A stretch of 20,569 nucleotides of DNA from a virus, in IMG/VR virus record IMGVR_UViG_3300034283_000973, positions 1 to 20,569 of that record; one strand, 5' to 3'. The notes under the pieces are model-generated. The model had not been told where the DNA came from, did not search any database, and worked only from the letters and a program-made list of their open reading frames with translations. Every line of letters begins with the position of its first letter. Position 1 is the first letter of the stretch. A program made the position numbers and the translations under genes. Shown here one piece after another: positions 6,635 to 10,800 of the stretch.

Positions 6635-6773
6635 GCTTCTCCTCCATTGTAGCCTTCGTTCTCTCCTTCATTACCGGCTTGGCCGGTAGGTGTAACGGTG
6701 GCAACGGTTCGTATATCCACGCCAATAGTATTACCATCAATATCAATCCACTTATGACCCTGAGCTTCGTCAA
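6357..6773 (-). CDS. Membrane-anchored lytic transglycosylase-like protein
   Basis: 138 aa. The first 22 residues (VISGLILMVILLAWIY) are a membrane helix or signal anchor, followed by a Pro-rich spacer. The catalytic part is VTLWTRESRFDHLAKN with Glu77, then SSAYGIAQLL (90-99) and RYIEHRFGG, closing WHDRHGWY. This matches the short goose-lysozyme/Slt-type transglycosylases of actinobacteria and their phages, which cleave peptidoglycan between MurNAc and GlcNAc. The annotated start is TTG 6773 with GGGAG at good spacing; ATG 6671 or 6647 would remove the membrane helix. It lies 143 bases inside the upstream gene and nearly wholly overlaps another ORF. Probable lysis function, or wall opening on entry. 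Confidence 0.82.
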   Translation of the reverse strand: MTKLRVISGLILMVILLAWIYEPLPPLHLPAKPVMKERTKATMEEKRENKRIAREYSKALGYTPREVTCLVTLWTRESRFDHLAKNQRGSSAYGIAQLLRERSSDPRIQVLHGLRYIEHRFGGSACSALRWHDRHGWY

Positions 6774-6915
6774 TCGCTTTCTCCCTCTCCAGTAAATCCT
6801 TGTAAGTATCTGGATATAGTTGTGCTAGTTTGACAAGCGCACGATCTCTCGCCCGTCTATAGTTACGCTGGCGTACGGCCATATTCTTTGCTGCTGCTAT
6901 CCTTCTCTCCCTCAT
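6631..6915 (-). CDS. Basic helical hypothetical protein of actinophage type
   Basis: 94 aa from ATG 6915, joined to the micropeptide gene upstream as ATGA and preceded by GAGAGG. Residues 1-35 are strongly basic and helical (VRQRNYRRARDRALVKLA), then YPDTYKDLLEREK and HKWIDIDGNT; the last 25 residues are Gly/Glu/Asn-rich. Basic helical stretch plus this Y-P-x-x-Y-x-x-L pattern recur in small actinophage proteins of unknown function; RNA or DNA binding is plausible. The C-terminal 47 codons overlap the start of the transglycosylase-like gene, and its stop forms GTGA with the nested ORF. Confidence 0.78.
   Translation of the reverse strand: MRERRIAAAKNMAVRQRNYRRARDRALVKLAQLYPDTYKDLLEREKAIDEAQGHKWIDIDGNTIGVDIRTVATVTPTGQAGNEGENEGYNGGEA
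6672..6688 (-). promoter_or_regulatory. Perfect 7-bp hairpin with triloop inside coding sequence
   Basis: TACCGGC, three bases, GCCGGTA form a perfect stem within the end of the 94-aa gene. On the reverse strand it ends directly before an ATG (6671) that is in frame with the transglycosylase-like ORF (its Met35). A stem at this point could pause ribosomes or control an internal start; it may also be a chance product of the CCGG-rich composition. Confidence 0.35.
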
Positions 6916-6983
6916 CCTCGCCCTCTCTTAATCATAAGGTAGCCTACCGCAAGGATAGCTGCCATTACTAGCCAGTAGGTCAT
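6912..6983 (-). CDS. 23-aa single-pass membrane micropeptide
   Basis: ATG 6983 overlaps the upstream stop as ATGA, and its own TGA overlaps the next start as ATGA, so it fills the gap exactly. The product begins MTYWLVMAAILAVGYLM and ends IKRGRG: one hydrophobic helix of about 17 residues with a basic cytoplasmic-type tail (positive-inside rule). It is far below the usual length of holins. Its place two genes upstream of the transglycosylase-like protein suggests a lysis or membrane accessory role, which is inference. Confidence 0.72.
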   Translation of the reverse strand: MTYWLVMAAILAVGYLMIKRGRG

Positions 6984-7222
6984 CTACTAGCCTCCCTGAC
7001 TATCGCCGTTATATCTAAGGGTTGACCTACCAGGTGAGCATCCTCTTCGTCGCTCTCCCACCCCGATACCAGAATTCTAGTGGCCGTTGGTGAACTGGCT
7101 ATCCACGCGAGAGCTTCTCTCTCGCTATTGCCTCCCCATTCAGCGTTACCGCCCTCATCCACTACCTCATAAAGCAGCACGAGGGCAGACTTAGGCGGGT
7201 GAAAGCTGATTACTTCTCCCAT
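6980..7222 (-). CDS. Hypothetical phage protein
   Basis: 80 aa from ATG 7222, which overlaps the previous stop as TAATG and has AGAGAG upstream; an upstream in-frame start at 7267 would be inside the preceding gene and is not preferred. The sequence starts MGEVISFHPPKSALVLLYEVVDEGG, continues SEREALAWIASSPTATRILVSGWES and ends in a strand-helix (DITAIVREASR). It looks like a small alpha/beta domain. I do not recognise the family. No metal site or membrane segment. Confidence 0.75.
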   Translation of the reverse strand: MGEVISFHPPKSALVLLYEVVDEGGNAEWGGNSEREALAWIASSPTATRILVSGWESDEEDAHLVGQPLDITAIVREASR

Positions 7223-7371
7223 TAGTAACTCTCTTTCTGTCCTGGTAAACACGATACGCAATAGCAATATAGCGGGTTACTTATATTCCCCTTACTATCT
7301 GCCCACACACTATCGTCTATATCTATCTCGTTATGGCATACATAACAGGGTATTATATCTAAGTTACTCAT
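7222..7371 (-). CDS. Small Cys-rich (zinc-ribbon-like) protein
   Basis: 49 aa from ATG 7371, just after GGAGGAGGGAG. Cysteines occur as CYVC near the N-terminus and as CYCVSC near residues 36-41, a two-knuckle set suited to one zinc ion. The middle (DSVWADSKGNIS) is a beta hairpin. The stop makes TAATG with the next gene and the start overlaps the upstream ORF by 8 bases. One of four Cys-rich mini-proteins in this operon; likely a binding module, target unknown. Confidence 0.75.
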   Translation of the reverse strand: MSNLDIIPCYVCHNEIDIDDSVWADSKGNISNPLYCYCVSCLPGQKESY

Positions 7372-7516
7372 CTCCCTCCTCCCAGCTCCAACGTACTTTG
7401 TACCCGTCTCTTTCATACGCTTCTACAGTTGATCCGATAGGGATAGTAAGCGGTAGCGTAGCTAGCTTCTGCCCTGTCTCGCTGTTATAGATATTAAACC
7501 CTCTTACTTTATTCAT
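7364..7516 (-). CDS. Small hypothetical protein
   Basis: 50 aa from ATG 7516, preceded by a GA-rich ribosome site (GAGGGAGAGGGAG). The sequence reads as an all-beta mini-domain: VRGFNIYNSETGQKLATLPL, then IGSTVEAYERDGYKV, ending in acidic WSWEEGDE. No cysteine or membrane segment. It overlaps its neighbours by 8 bases on both sides. Function unknown. Confidence 0.72.
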   Translation of the reverse strand: MNKVRGFNIYNSETGQKLATLPLTIPIGSTVEAYERDGYKVRWSWEEGDE

Positions 7517-7640
7517 CTTCTCCCTCTCCCTCTTCCACGTTAAATATGCGCGATAGCGCATTGTTAGCCCTATTAAGGGTGGCGATAGCCTCGTTTAGTT
7601 CTTGATTCATTAGGTCTTTCATAGTCTCTTCCTTACTCAT
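7509..7640 (-). CDS. Small helical hypothetical protein
   Basis: 43 aa from ATG 7640, overlapping the upstream stop as ATGA; the stop at 7509 lies 8 bases inside the next gene. The product is one long amphipathic helix (MKDLMNQELNEAIATLNRA) with an acidic tail (VEEGEGEDE). The GA-rich tail codons double as the ribosome site of the downstream gene. Function unknown; possibly a coiled-coil partner of another small protein. Confidence 0.68.
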   Translation of the reverse strand: MSKEETMKDLMNQELNEAIATLNRANNALSRIFNVEEGEGEDE

Positions 7641-7807
7641 AGTAAGCACCCACAACCATTCTTTAATGGCACTAAGTGATCCCCGCACATCTGTAGCGCA
7701 TTAGCGCATTTTCCAGGGTTTAGCCCACAGTCTCGCACATAACAGTAGTGGCAGAGTTCTGCCCCGTCATTCACTTCCACCTCTAACTTGCAGCATTTGC
7801 AGCTCAT
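7637..7807 (-). CDS. Cys-rich zinc-binding-like mini-protein
   Basis: 56 aa from ATG 7807, with GAGGGAGAGAGA directly upstream and ATGA overlaps at both ends. It contains eleven cysteines, among them CKCC (3-6), CHYC (19-22), CGLNPGKC (27-34), Cys41 and CGC near the end, plus histidines. This density can hold two or three zinc ions or an iron-sulfur cluster. It resembles short phage zinc-ribbon proteins that bind nucleic acid or host polymerase. No specific family is recognised. Confidence 0.76.
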   Translation of the reverse strand: MSCKCCKLEVEVNDGAELCHYCYVRDCGLNPGKCANALQMCGDHLVPLKNGCGCLL

Positions 7808-7947
7808 TCTCTCTCTCCCTCTTTCTCTATACAGGCGGGGCAGATATTGCCCTCTCCCTCTTGATCGTCGAACTTCTCTTCACACTCAGCACACTTCACT
7901 TCATTTAACACGTGGCTAGACCAGGGGTCGCCGTCATAATAGCTCAT
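7804..7947 (-). CDS. Small zinc-ribbon protein
   Basis: 47 aa from ATG 7947 (start overlaps the upstream stop as ATGA; an in-frame ATG at 7989 lies inside that gene). The motif is KCAECEEKF ... ICPACIEKE: two CxxC pairs separated by 15 residues, a rubredoxin-like zinc ribbon. The N-terminus SYYDGDPWSSHV is acidic and aromatic. Small proteins with this ribbon are frequent in actinophage early operons; the partner is unknown. Confidence 0.78.
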   Translation of the reverse strand: MSYYDGDPWSSHVLNEVKCAECEEKFDDQEGEGNICPACIEKEGERE

Positions 7948-8171
7948 AGGTAGATACTCTCCCCGTCTAGTACTAAAGCAACTAGGCAAGAGTGTGCAAA
8001 ATTAAGCGGGTCTATACCTAATTCACCGGTGATAGCCTCACTCGCTTGCTCTTCCGCTTTATTCCTAGCCTCATCACTCATATTACCGGTAACGTCATCT
8101 AACTCCACCGATACTTTCGTAGTGAGCACCCAATAATTCCCCACGAATTCCACGTTATAGTCATATTCCAT
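7944..8171 (-). CDS. Hypothetical phage protein
   Basis: 75 aa from ATG 8171, joined as TAATG to the upstream gene and with GGAGAGG seven bases before the start. Strands (YNVEFVGNYWVLTTKVSVEL) are followed by a helix (SDEARNKAEEQASEAIT) and a final strand (CLVALVLDGESI). The alpha/beta pattern and repeated occurrence of this type beside zinc-ribbon genes in actinophages suggest a conserved small domain of unknown role. Confidence 0.8.
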   Translation of the reverse strand: MEYDYNVEFVGNYWVLTTKVSVELDDVTGNMSDEARNKAEEQASEAITGELGIDPLNFAHSCLVALVLDGESIYL

Positions 8172-8320
8172 TATGCAACCTCTCCCTCTCTAATATATTG
8201 ACGGAATAGGCGTACACTCTCGCGCTTACTGTAGCCATAATAGCTGCGGGTTATTAGGTAACCCTCTCTCCCTAGCGCATAGATAACCCACGCACCCTCT
8301 CTATTCTTTTCGATAGTCAT
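8171..8320 (-). CDS. Small basic hypothetical protein
   Basis: 49 aa from ATG 8320, behind GAGGGCGAG. Starts with MTIEKNREGAWVIYALGREG, then the beta-helix part YLITRSYYGYSKRESVRLFR, ending REGEVA. The pattern Y-x-G-Y-(S/T)-K-x-E-(S/A)-x-x-x-F is one I associate with small, widespread actinophage proteins of unknown function. It is the first gene after the hairpin that follows the clamp gene. The stop forms TAATG with the next start. Confidence 0.75.
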   Translation of the reverse strand: MTIEKNREGAWVIYALGREGYLITRSYYGYSKRESVRLFRQYIREGEVA

Positions 8321-8366
8321 ACTCTCGCCCTCTTTCTCTATTAGTTACCGGCTAGACACCGGCCAC

Positions 8367-8391
8367 CGCGCACGGCCTAACACCGTGCGCG
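8367..8391 (-). terminator. Hairpin downstream of the clamp gene
   Basis: CGCGCACGG (8367-8375) pairs perfectly with CCGTGCGCG (8383-8391) around a 7-base loop. It lies between the clamp stop at 8410 and the next gene start at 8320, in the only real gap in this part of the operon. On the reverse strand it is not followed by a long T-run, so termination would be partial, or the stem may stabilise or process the clamp mRNA. Confidence 0.6.
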
Positions 8392-8409
8392 ATAGTCTCG
8401 CGCCTAGAC

Positions 8410-9024
8410 TTAGTCCGTGTACTTCATAGGCATAAGCAACGCTCTCCACGTAATCTTATCGCCGGTAATGCGTACTCTCATAGGCTTATTCTCGCCATTA
8501 AAATATACCTTAATAGCTGCACCCTTACCGGCTATTTTCGCGTAATCGGCCATAAATGCAGGGTTAAAGGCCATACCGTCTACCGCTACAGGCTCGCCCT
8601 CACTCTTAGTAAAGAGCTCTTCTATAGGTGGAAAGGTACCGTCTAGCAGGGTAAAGGTAATCGCGTCACCTAGTGAGCTGACGGTAAGCGCGTCACCGAT
8701 ACGGGTAAAACTTACACGGTGCAGCTTATGAGCCTTTAATAGGGTGAGCACCTTTTTGATATCGTCTAGCGATATAAGAGAGGCCTCTAAGTCTCCCTCT
8801 AAATAGCGTGCTGCGCCCTCTATTAGACGATATCGATCCGTAGCGCGTGCGATTAAGTCACCGCCTGCGCCCTCTATCTGCACCGCATAAAGCGTACGTA
8901 AGCTCTTATCCTTAGACGCGTGCGTACTCACTCCCTCTAATAGAGATAGCAGGCTCTCGCCCTCTATCTCTACAGAATTAAGCCCTTGCACCGCGCTCTC
9001 TTTCTCTTTCTGTAGTGTGCTCAT
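8410..9024 (-). CDS. DNA polymerase III beta-like sliding clamp (short form)
   Basis: 204 aa from ATG 9024; the in-frame start at 9072 is in the upstream hairpin zone and lacks support. Recognisable clamp elements, in order: LIARATDRYRLIEG (57-70), equivalent to the ATDxHRL signature; DGTFPPIEELF (128-138), equivalent to the FPDY segment; FNPAFMADYAKI (153-164); KPMRVRI (180-186); and the terminal LLMPMK (197-201), equivalent to VMPMRL. Bacterial clamps have about 370 aa and three domains; this has about the length of two and shows only the second- and third-domain signatures. It would tether a DNA polymerase, but no polymerase gene is in the window. Confidence 0.86.
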   Translation of the reverse strand: MSTLQKEKESAVQGLNSVEIEGESLLSLLEGVSTHASKDKSLRTLYAVQIEGAGGDLIARATDRYRLIEGAARYLEGDLEASLISLDDIKKVLTLLKAHKLHRVSFTRIGDALTVSSLGDAITFTLLDGTFPPIEELFTKSEGEPVAVDGMAFNPAFMADYAKIAGKGAAIKVYFNGENKPMRVRITGDKITWRALLMPMKYTD

Positions 9025-9072
9025 ATTCTTAGCTCTCTTTCTCTCTTTTCTGCCTGCATAGTTGCAGGCCAC

Positions 9073-9097
9073 CGGCTAGGGAATTACGCCCTAGCCG
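9073..9097 (-). terminator. Hairpin upstream of the clamp gene
   Basis: CGGCTAGGG (9073-9081) and CCCTAGCCG (9089-9097) form a perfect 9-bp stem with a 7-base loop, 48 bases before the clamp start and 11 bases after the stop of the small membrane protein. Its geometry matches the hairpin behind the clamp. It lacks a T-run. It may end part of the upstream transcripts or act in the 5' leader of the clamp. Confidence 0.55.
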
Positions 9098-9108
9098 ATA
9101 GCACGCCT

Positions 9109-9240
9109 CTAGTACTCTCGCCCTGTAGCTTTACAGTAAACCCAATAGACGCCCTCTACCGCTGCCCATAATGCCACCGCTGCCACCGCGTAAGCTGCTA
9201 GCGATAAGAGCACGCTGCTTAGGTATATGAGCTCACTCAC
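9109..9240 (-). CDS. Small membrane protein
   Basis: 43 aa from GTG 9240, overlapping the zinc-ribbon gene by 8 bases and preceded by AAGAGA. Residues 4-28 are hydrophobic (IYLSSVLLSLAAYAVAA then VALWA), one membrane helix or a tight hairpin, with aromatic YWVY and a basic CKATGREY tail. It could be a small holin-like or membrane accessory protein; there is no adjacent endolysin, so the role is open. Confidence 0.66.
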   Translation of the reverse strand: MSELIYLSSVLLSLAAYAVAAVALWAAVEGVYWVYCKATGREY

Positions 9241-9391
9241 TCTCTTCACCGCACTTTACGCACGCGCCTAGGTCAATATGTCCACCGCACTCAGCGCACC
9301 ACTCTCCCGCCGGTACGTATTCAATAGAGCCGGCGCCCTCACTGTTTAGGCGCACGGTGTAGGCGTGGCGTAGGTCTAGGCTCTCACTCAT
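9233..9391 (-). CDS. Small zinc-ribbon protein
   Basis: 52 aa from ATG 9391, joined as TAATG to the gene upstream. An N-terminal strand region (LRHAYTVRLNSEGAGSIEYV) is followed by WCAECGGHIDLGACVKCGE, two CxxC pairs with a short 9-residue gap: a zinc ribbon. Fits the pattern of Cys-rich mini-proteins through this operon. Function unknown. Confidence 0.75.
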   Translation of the reverse strand: MSESLDLRHAYTVRLNSEGAGSIEYVPAGEWCAECGGHIDLGACVKCGEESE

Positions 9392-9771
9392 TAGAGCCAC
9401 GCCTGCGCGAGCTTATAGCCTGCGTCACCGTCTACGGTGCCACGATAGAGCACGCTAGAGAGCGTGTAGACGGTATGAAAGCCCATATCCATACCGCACC
9501 CGCTAACGCGCACCGCTCTATTTCCGCTCTTCTCACTTAGTGGCCACCCTAACGCTAGAGCTGCGCTGTAGGTGATGTTGGTGAGGCCTGCGCTGTTAGC
9601 GTATATGAGAGAGATATCTCTAGTCATACCGGAAGAGCTGACGTGGCGGGTGATGGTGTGGATTACCGGCTTTTCATCACCGGCGAAAAGAGTGCGTAAT
9701 CTTTCAATGCTTTCCCTGCGCTCTAATTCTGCTAGAGCTTTCTTAGATAGTGGCTTAGTTATTGTGCTCAT
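9391..9771 (-). CDS. Conserved actinophage hypothetical protein (GCGMDMGFH motif)
   Basis: 126 aa from ATG 9771, which forms TAATG with the upstream stop and has GAGGAG nearby. After a charged helix (KKALAELERRESIERLRTLF) come ITRHVSSSGMTRDISLI (40-56), GWPLS (75-79), VSGCGMDMGFHTVYTLS (89-105) and DAGYKLAQAWL. This order of SSGM(T/S)R, a GW or similar turn, GCGMDMGFH and DAGY is typical of a family common in actinophages. The Cys, Asp and His in the middle motif suggest a catalytic or metal site, but no activity is known to me. Confidence 0.83.
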   Translation of the reverse strand: MSTITKPLSKKALAELERRESIERLRTLFAGDEKPVIHTITRHVSSSGMTRDISLIYANSAGLTNITYSAALALGWPLSEKSGNRAVRVSGCGMDMGFHTVYTLSSVLYRGTVDGDAGYKLAQAWL

Positions 9772-9938
9772 TAGTTGCTCTCCTCTTCCATATATTCTGC
9801 CCATATATCGGTATCTTCAATGCCTGCGCCGTAGACTTCTCTTAGCTCACTTAGAGCACTTACTACGCCGTCATTATATGACGCTAGTTTAATCTGTTCT
9901 AATATCGCGTCACTCATAGAATTATTTAATGTACTCAT
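9771..9938 (-). CDS. Small acidic hypothetical protein, first gene of leftward operon
   Basis: 55 aa from ATG 9938, with AGAGAG four bases upstream. Helical: SDAILEQIKLASYNDGVVSAL then SELREVYGAG, ending in acidic IWAEYMEEESN. The stop forms TAATG with the next gene. Being first, it marks the start of the leftward transcription unit; the promoter should lie between 9940 and about 10200. Function unknown. Confidence 0.7.
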   Translation of the reverse strand: MSTLNNSMSDAILEQIKLASYNDGVVSALSELREVYGAGIEDTDIWAEYMEEESN

Positions 9939-9952
9939 TTTCTCTCTCTTTT

Positions 9953-9985
9953 CTAGTGTGCCGGTGTTAGGTATCGGCTCACTAG
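9953..9985. repeat. Imperfect long inverted repeat
   Basis: CTAGTGTGCCG and CGGCTCACTAG pair over 11 positions with one mismatch around an 11-base loop, just upstream of the first leftward gene. On the transcript it would be a 5'-leader hairpin ending about 15 bases before the start codon, so it may affect ribosome access, or it may be a protein-binding dyad. Confidence 0.55.
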
Positions 9986-10006
9986 GTAGAGAGTAACAGA
10001 AAAATA

Positions 10007-10020
10007 GGGGTGTCTACCCC
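10007..10020 (-). terminator. Short hairpin followed by T-run on the reverse strand
   Basis: GGGGT, four bases, ACCCC, then on the reverse strand TATTTTT. This is the form of an intrinsic terminator reading leftward, placed ahead of the leftward operon. It would stop transcripts entering from the right, or attenuate the operon if the promoter is upstream of it. Confidence 0.4.
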
Positions 10021-10040
10021 ATTTACAGGGAATTCTTTAC

Positions 10041-10080
10041 CTATTTTTACGGCCTATTTTCCACGTGTCGCAGCTATTTT
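10041..10080. repeat. CTATTTT direct repeats in AT-rich block
   Basis: CTATTTT occurs at 10041, 10054 and 10074, with an inverted copy AAAATAG at 10001-10007. The block is clearly richer in A/T than the GC-rich repeats that follow. Such a pairing of AT-rich and iterated GC-rich parts is common in replication origins, but no DnaA-type box was found. Confidence 0.45.
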
Positions 10081-10138
10081 GGGAAAAGATCCGTTCCCCA
10101 AAAAGAGCCGGTGGCCTATCGTCTAGGGCTATCGGTAA

Positions 10139-10194
10139 GAGCTGAGCCGGTAGAGCTGCACCGGTGCACGGCCTACCGATTAGGGGAAGAGCTG
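10139..10194. repeat. GAGCTG direct repeats around a 12-bp perfect palindrome
   Basis: GAGCTG starts at 10139, 10153 and 10189; the first two sit in the longer repeat CGGTA(A)GAGCTG. Between them and overlapping the second is the palindrome TGCACCGGTGCA (10157-10168), which is itself flanked by CGGTAG (10148-10153) and CTACCG (10173-10178). The result is a nested dyad of 31 bases, a good candidate protein-binding site. Confidence 0.55.
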
Positions 10195-10210
10195 CACGGT
10201 GGAGGATAAG

Positions 10211-10279
10211 GGTGCAGGGTGGCGCAGGGTGGAGAGTGTGCCGGTGCTATTGATTAGGTCTGCCGTGTTATTGATTAGG
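10211..10279. repeat. GCAGGGTGG and TATTGATTAGG direct repeats
   Basis: GCAGGGTGG is at 10214 and 10224, ten bases apart (one helical turn). TATTGATTAGG followed by a GCCG-type end occurs twice, with the ATTGATTAGG cores at 10249 and 10270, 21 bases apart (two turns). Helical phasing suggests cooperative protein binding. GGTGCAGGGT at 10211-10220 also has an exact inverted partner, ACCCTGCACC, at 10367-10376, and three CCCTG units lie at 10395-10409. Confidence 0.5.
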
Positions 10280-10414
10280 GAGTGCCGGAGATGTAGTAAG
10301 CCCGTACCGATTTACTCACCGCACCGCCACGCCTTAACACTTATGCCCTGCAATTCTGCACCGTTTACCCTGCACCGCACCGCTTTACCGTACGCCCTGC
10401 CCTGCCCTGTACCG

Positions 10415-10429
10415 TCTCACGGAGTGAGA
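10415..10429. promoter_or_regulatory. Operator-like dyad, copy 1 (TCTCA-N5-TGAGA)
   Basis: Perfect dyad, extending to GTCTCAC-GGA-GTGAGAC over 17 bases. The same arrangement with the same spacing recurs at 10778-10792. Two equally spaced copies in one divergent region point to a dimeric repressor or activator. Confidence 0.55.
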
Positions 10430-10537
10430 CAGACCCCCCGTTGCTTAATTCTGAGCGCAGGAGGTATATACTCCCCAACAAAAAATATTTGCTAAAGTGA
10501 GATCCGTAATGTGGCTCTGACCTGCGGTTATACTGTA

Positions 10538-10553
10538 TGTGATGAACGTCACA
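10538..10553. promoter_or_regulatory. CRP/GlxR-type binding site (exact TGTGA-N6-TCACA)
   Basis: The 16 bases are TGTGATGAACGTCACA, an exact match to the TGTGA-N6-TCACA consensus of cAMP-receptor-family regulators (Crp in mycobacteria, GlxR in corynebacteria). A TATACT that could serve as a -10 element is at 10529-10534, immediately upstream. Binding itself is not shown. Confidence 0.5.
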
Positions 10554-10654
10554 ATAACAAAACGGGAATTGGTCTAAATTTCCTGCCTTATATATAGTAG
10601 GGGAGTAAAGCGGGGAAAGGTCCGGTTTACGACCCTACACGCTACGGGTTACCC

Positions 10655-10746
10655 CTTCGCGTAGGCCCCTAGGCCGAAGCGATATTTACCCCTCACTGCG
10701 CTGTAGCTTGTTCGGGCGCTAAGCCCGATACAGTACCTAACGGTAC
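10655..10746 (+). other. Predicted structured RNA segment in the terminase leader
   Basis: Several stems follow each other: CTTC/GAAG enclosing GGCC/GGCC (10655-10679); CTGTA (10701) with TACAG (10729) enclosing TCGGGC-5-GCCCGA (10712-10728); GTACC-4-GGTAC (10733-10746). No tRNA pattern was found. It could be a regulatory leader or part of a packaging or origin site. Confidence 0.4.
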
Positions 10747-10777
10747 GATAGTAGGGATAGATCTACTCGTTAGATAA

Positions 10778-10792
10778 TCTCATTATGTGAGA
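10778..10792. promoter_or_regulatory. Operator-like dyad, copy 2 (TCTCA-N5-TGAGA)
   Basis: Same half-sites and spacing as the copy at 10415-10429. It lies 8 bases before the first TTGGTATAAA element, where a bound protein would cover the -35 zone of the presumed terminase promoter. Confidence 0.55.
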
Positions 10793-10800
10793 CACCTAGC

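Noticed and set aside
6175-6795. Forward-strand ORFs opposite the HNH and hydrolase genes
   Set aside because: They mirror well-supported reverse genes, have Cys/Leu-rich antisense-type composition and no ribosome sites.
10211-10376. CRISPR-like array from GCAGGGT/CCCTGC repeats
   Set aside because: Repeats are short, irregular and in both orientations with no spacer periodicity.
10199-10495. 98-codon forward ORF in the divergent region
   Set aside because: The translation is low-complexity with repeated short words produced by the direct repeats, has no domain and no ribosome site; treated as non-coding.
10500-10800. Possible tRNA in the terminase leader
   Set aside because: No seven-pair acceptor stem with matching D, anticodon and T arms could be built; the stems found do not fit a cloverleaf.
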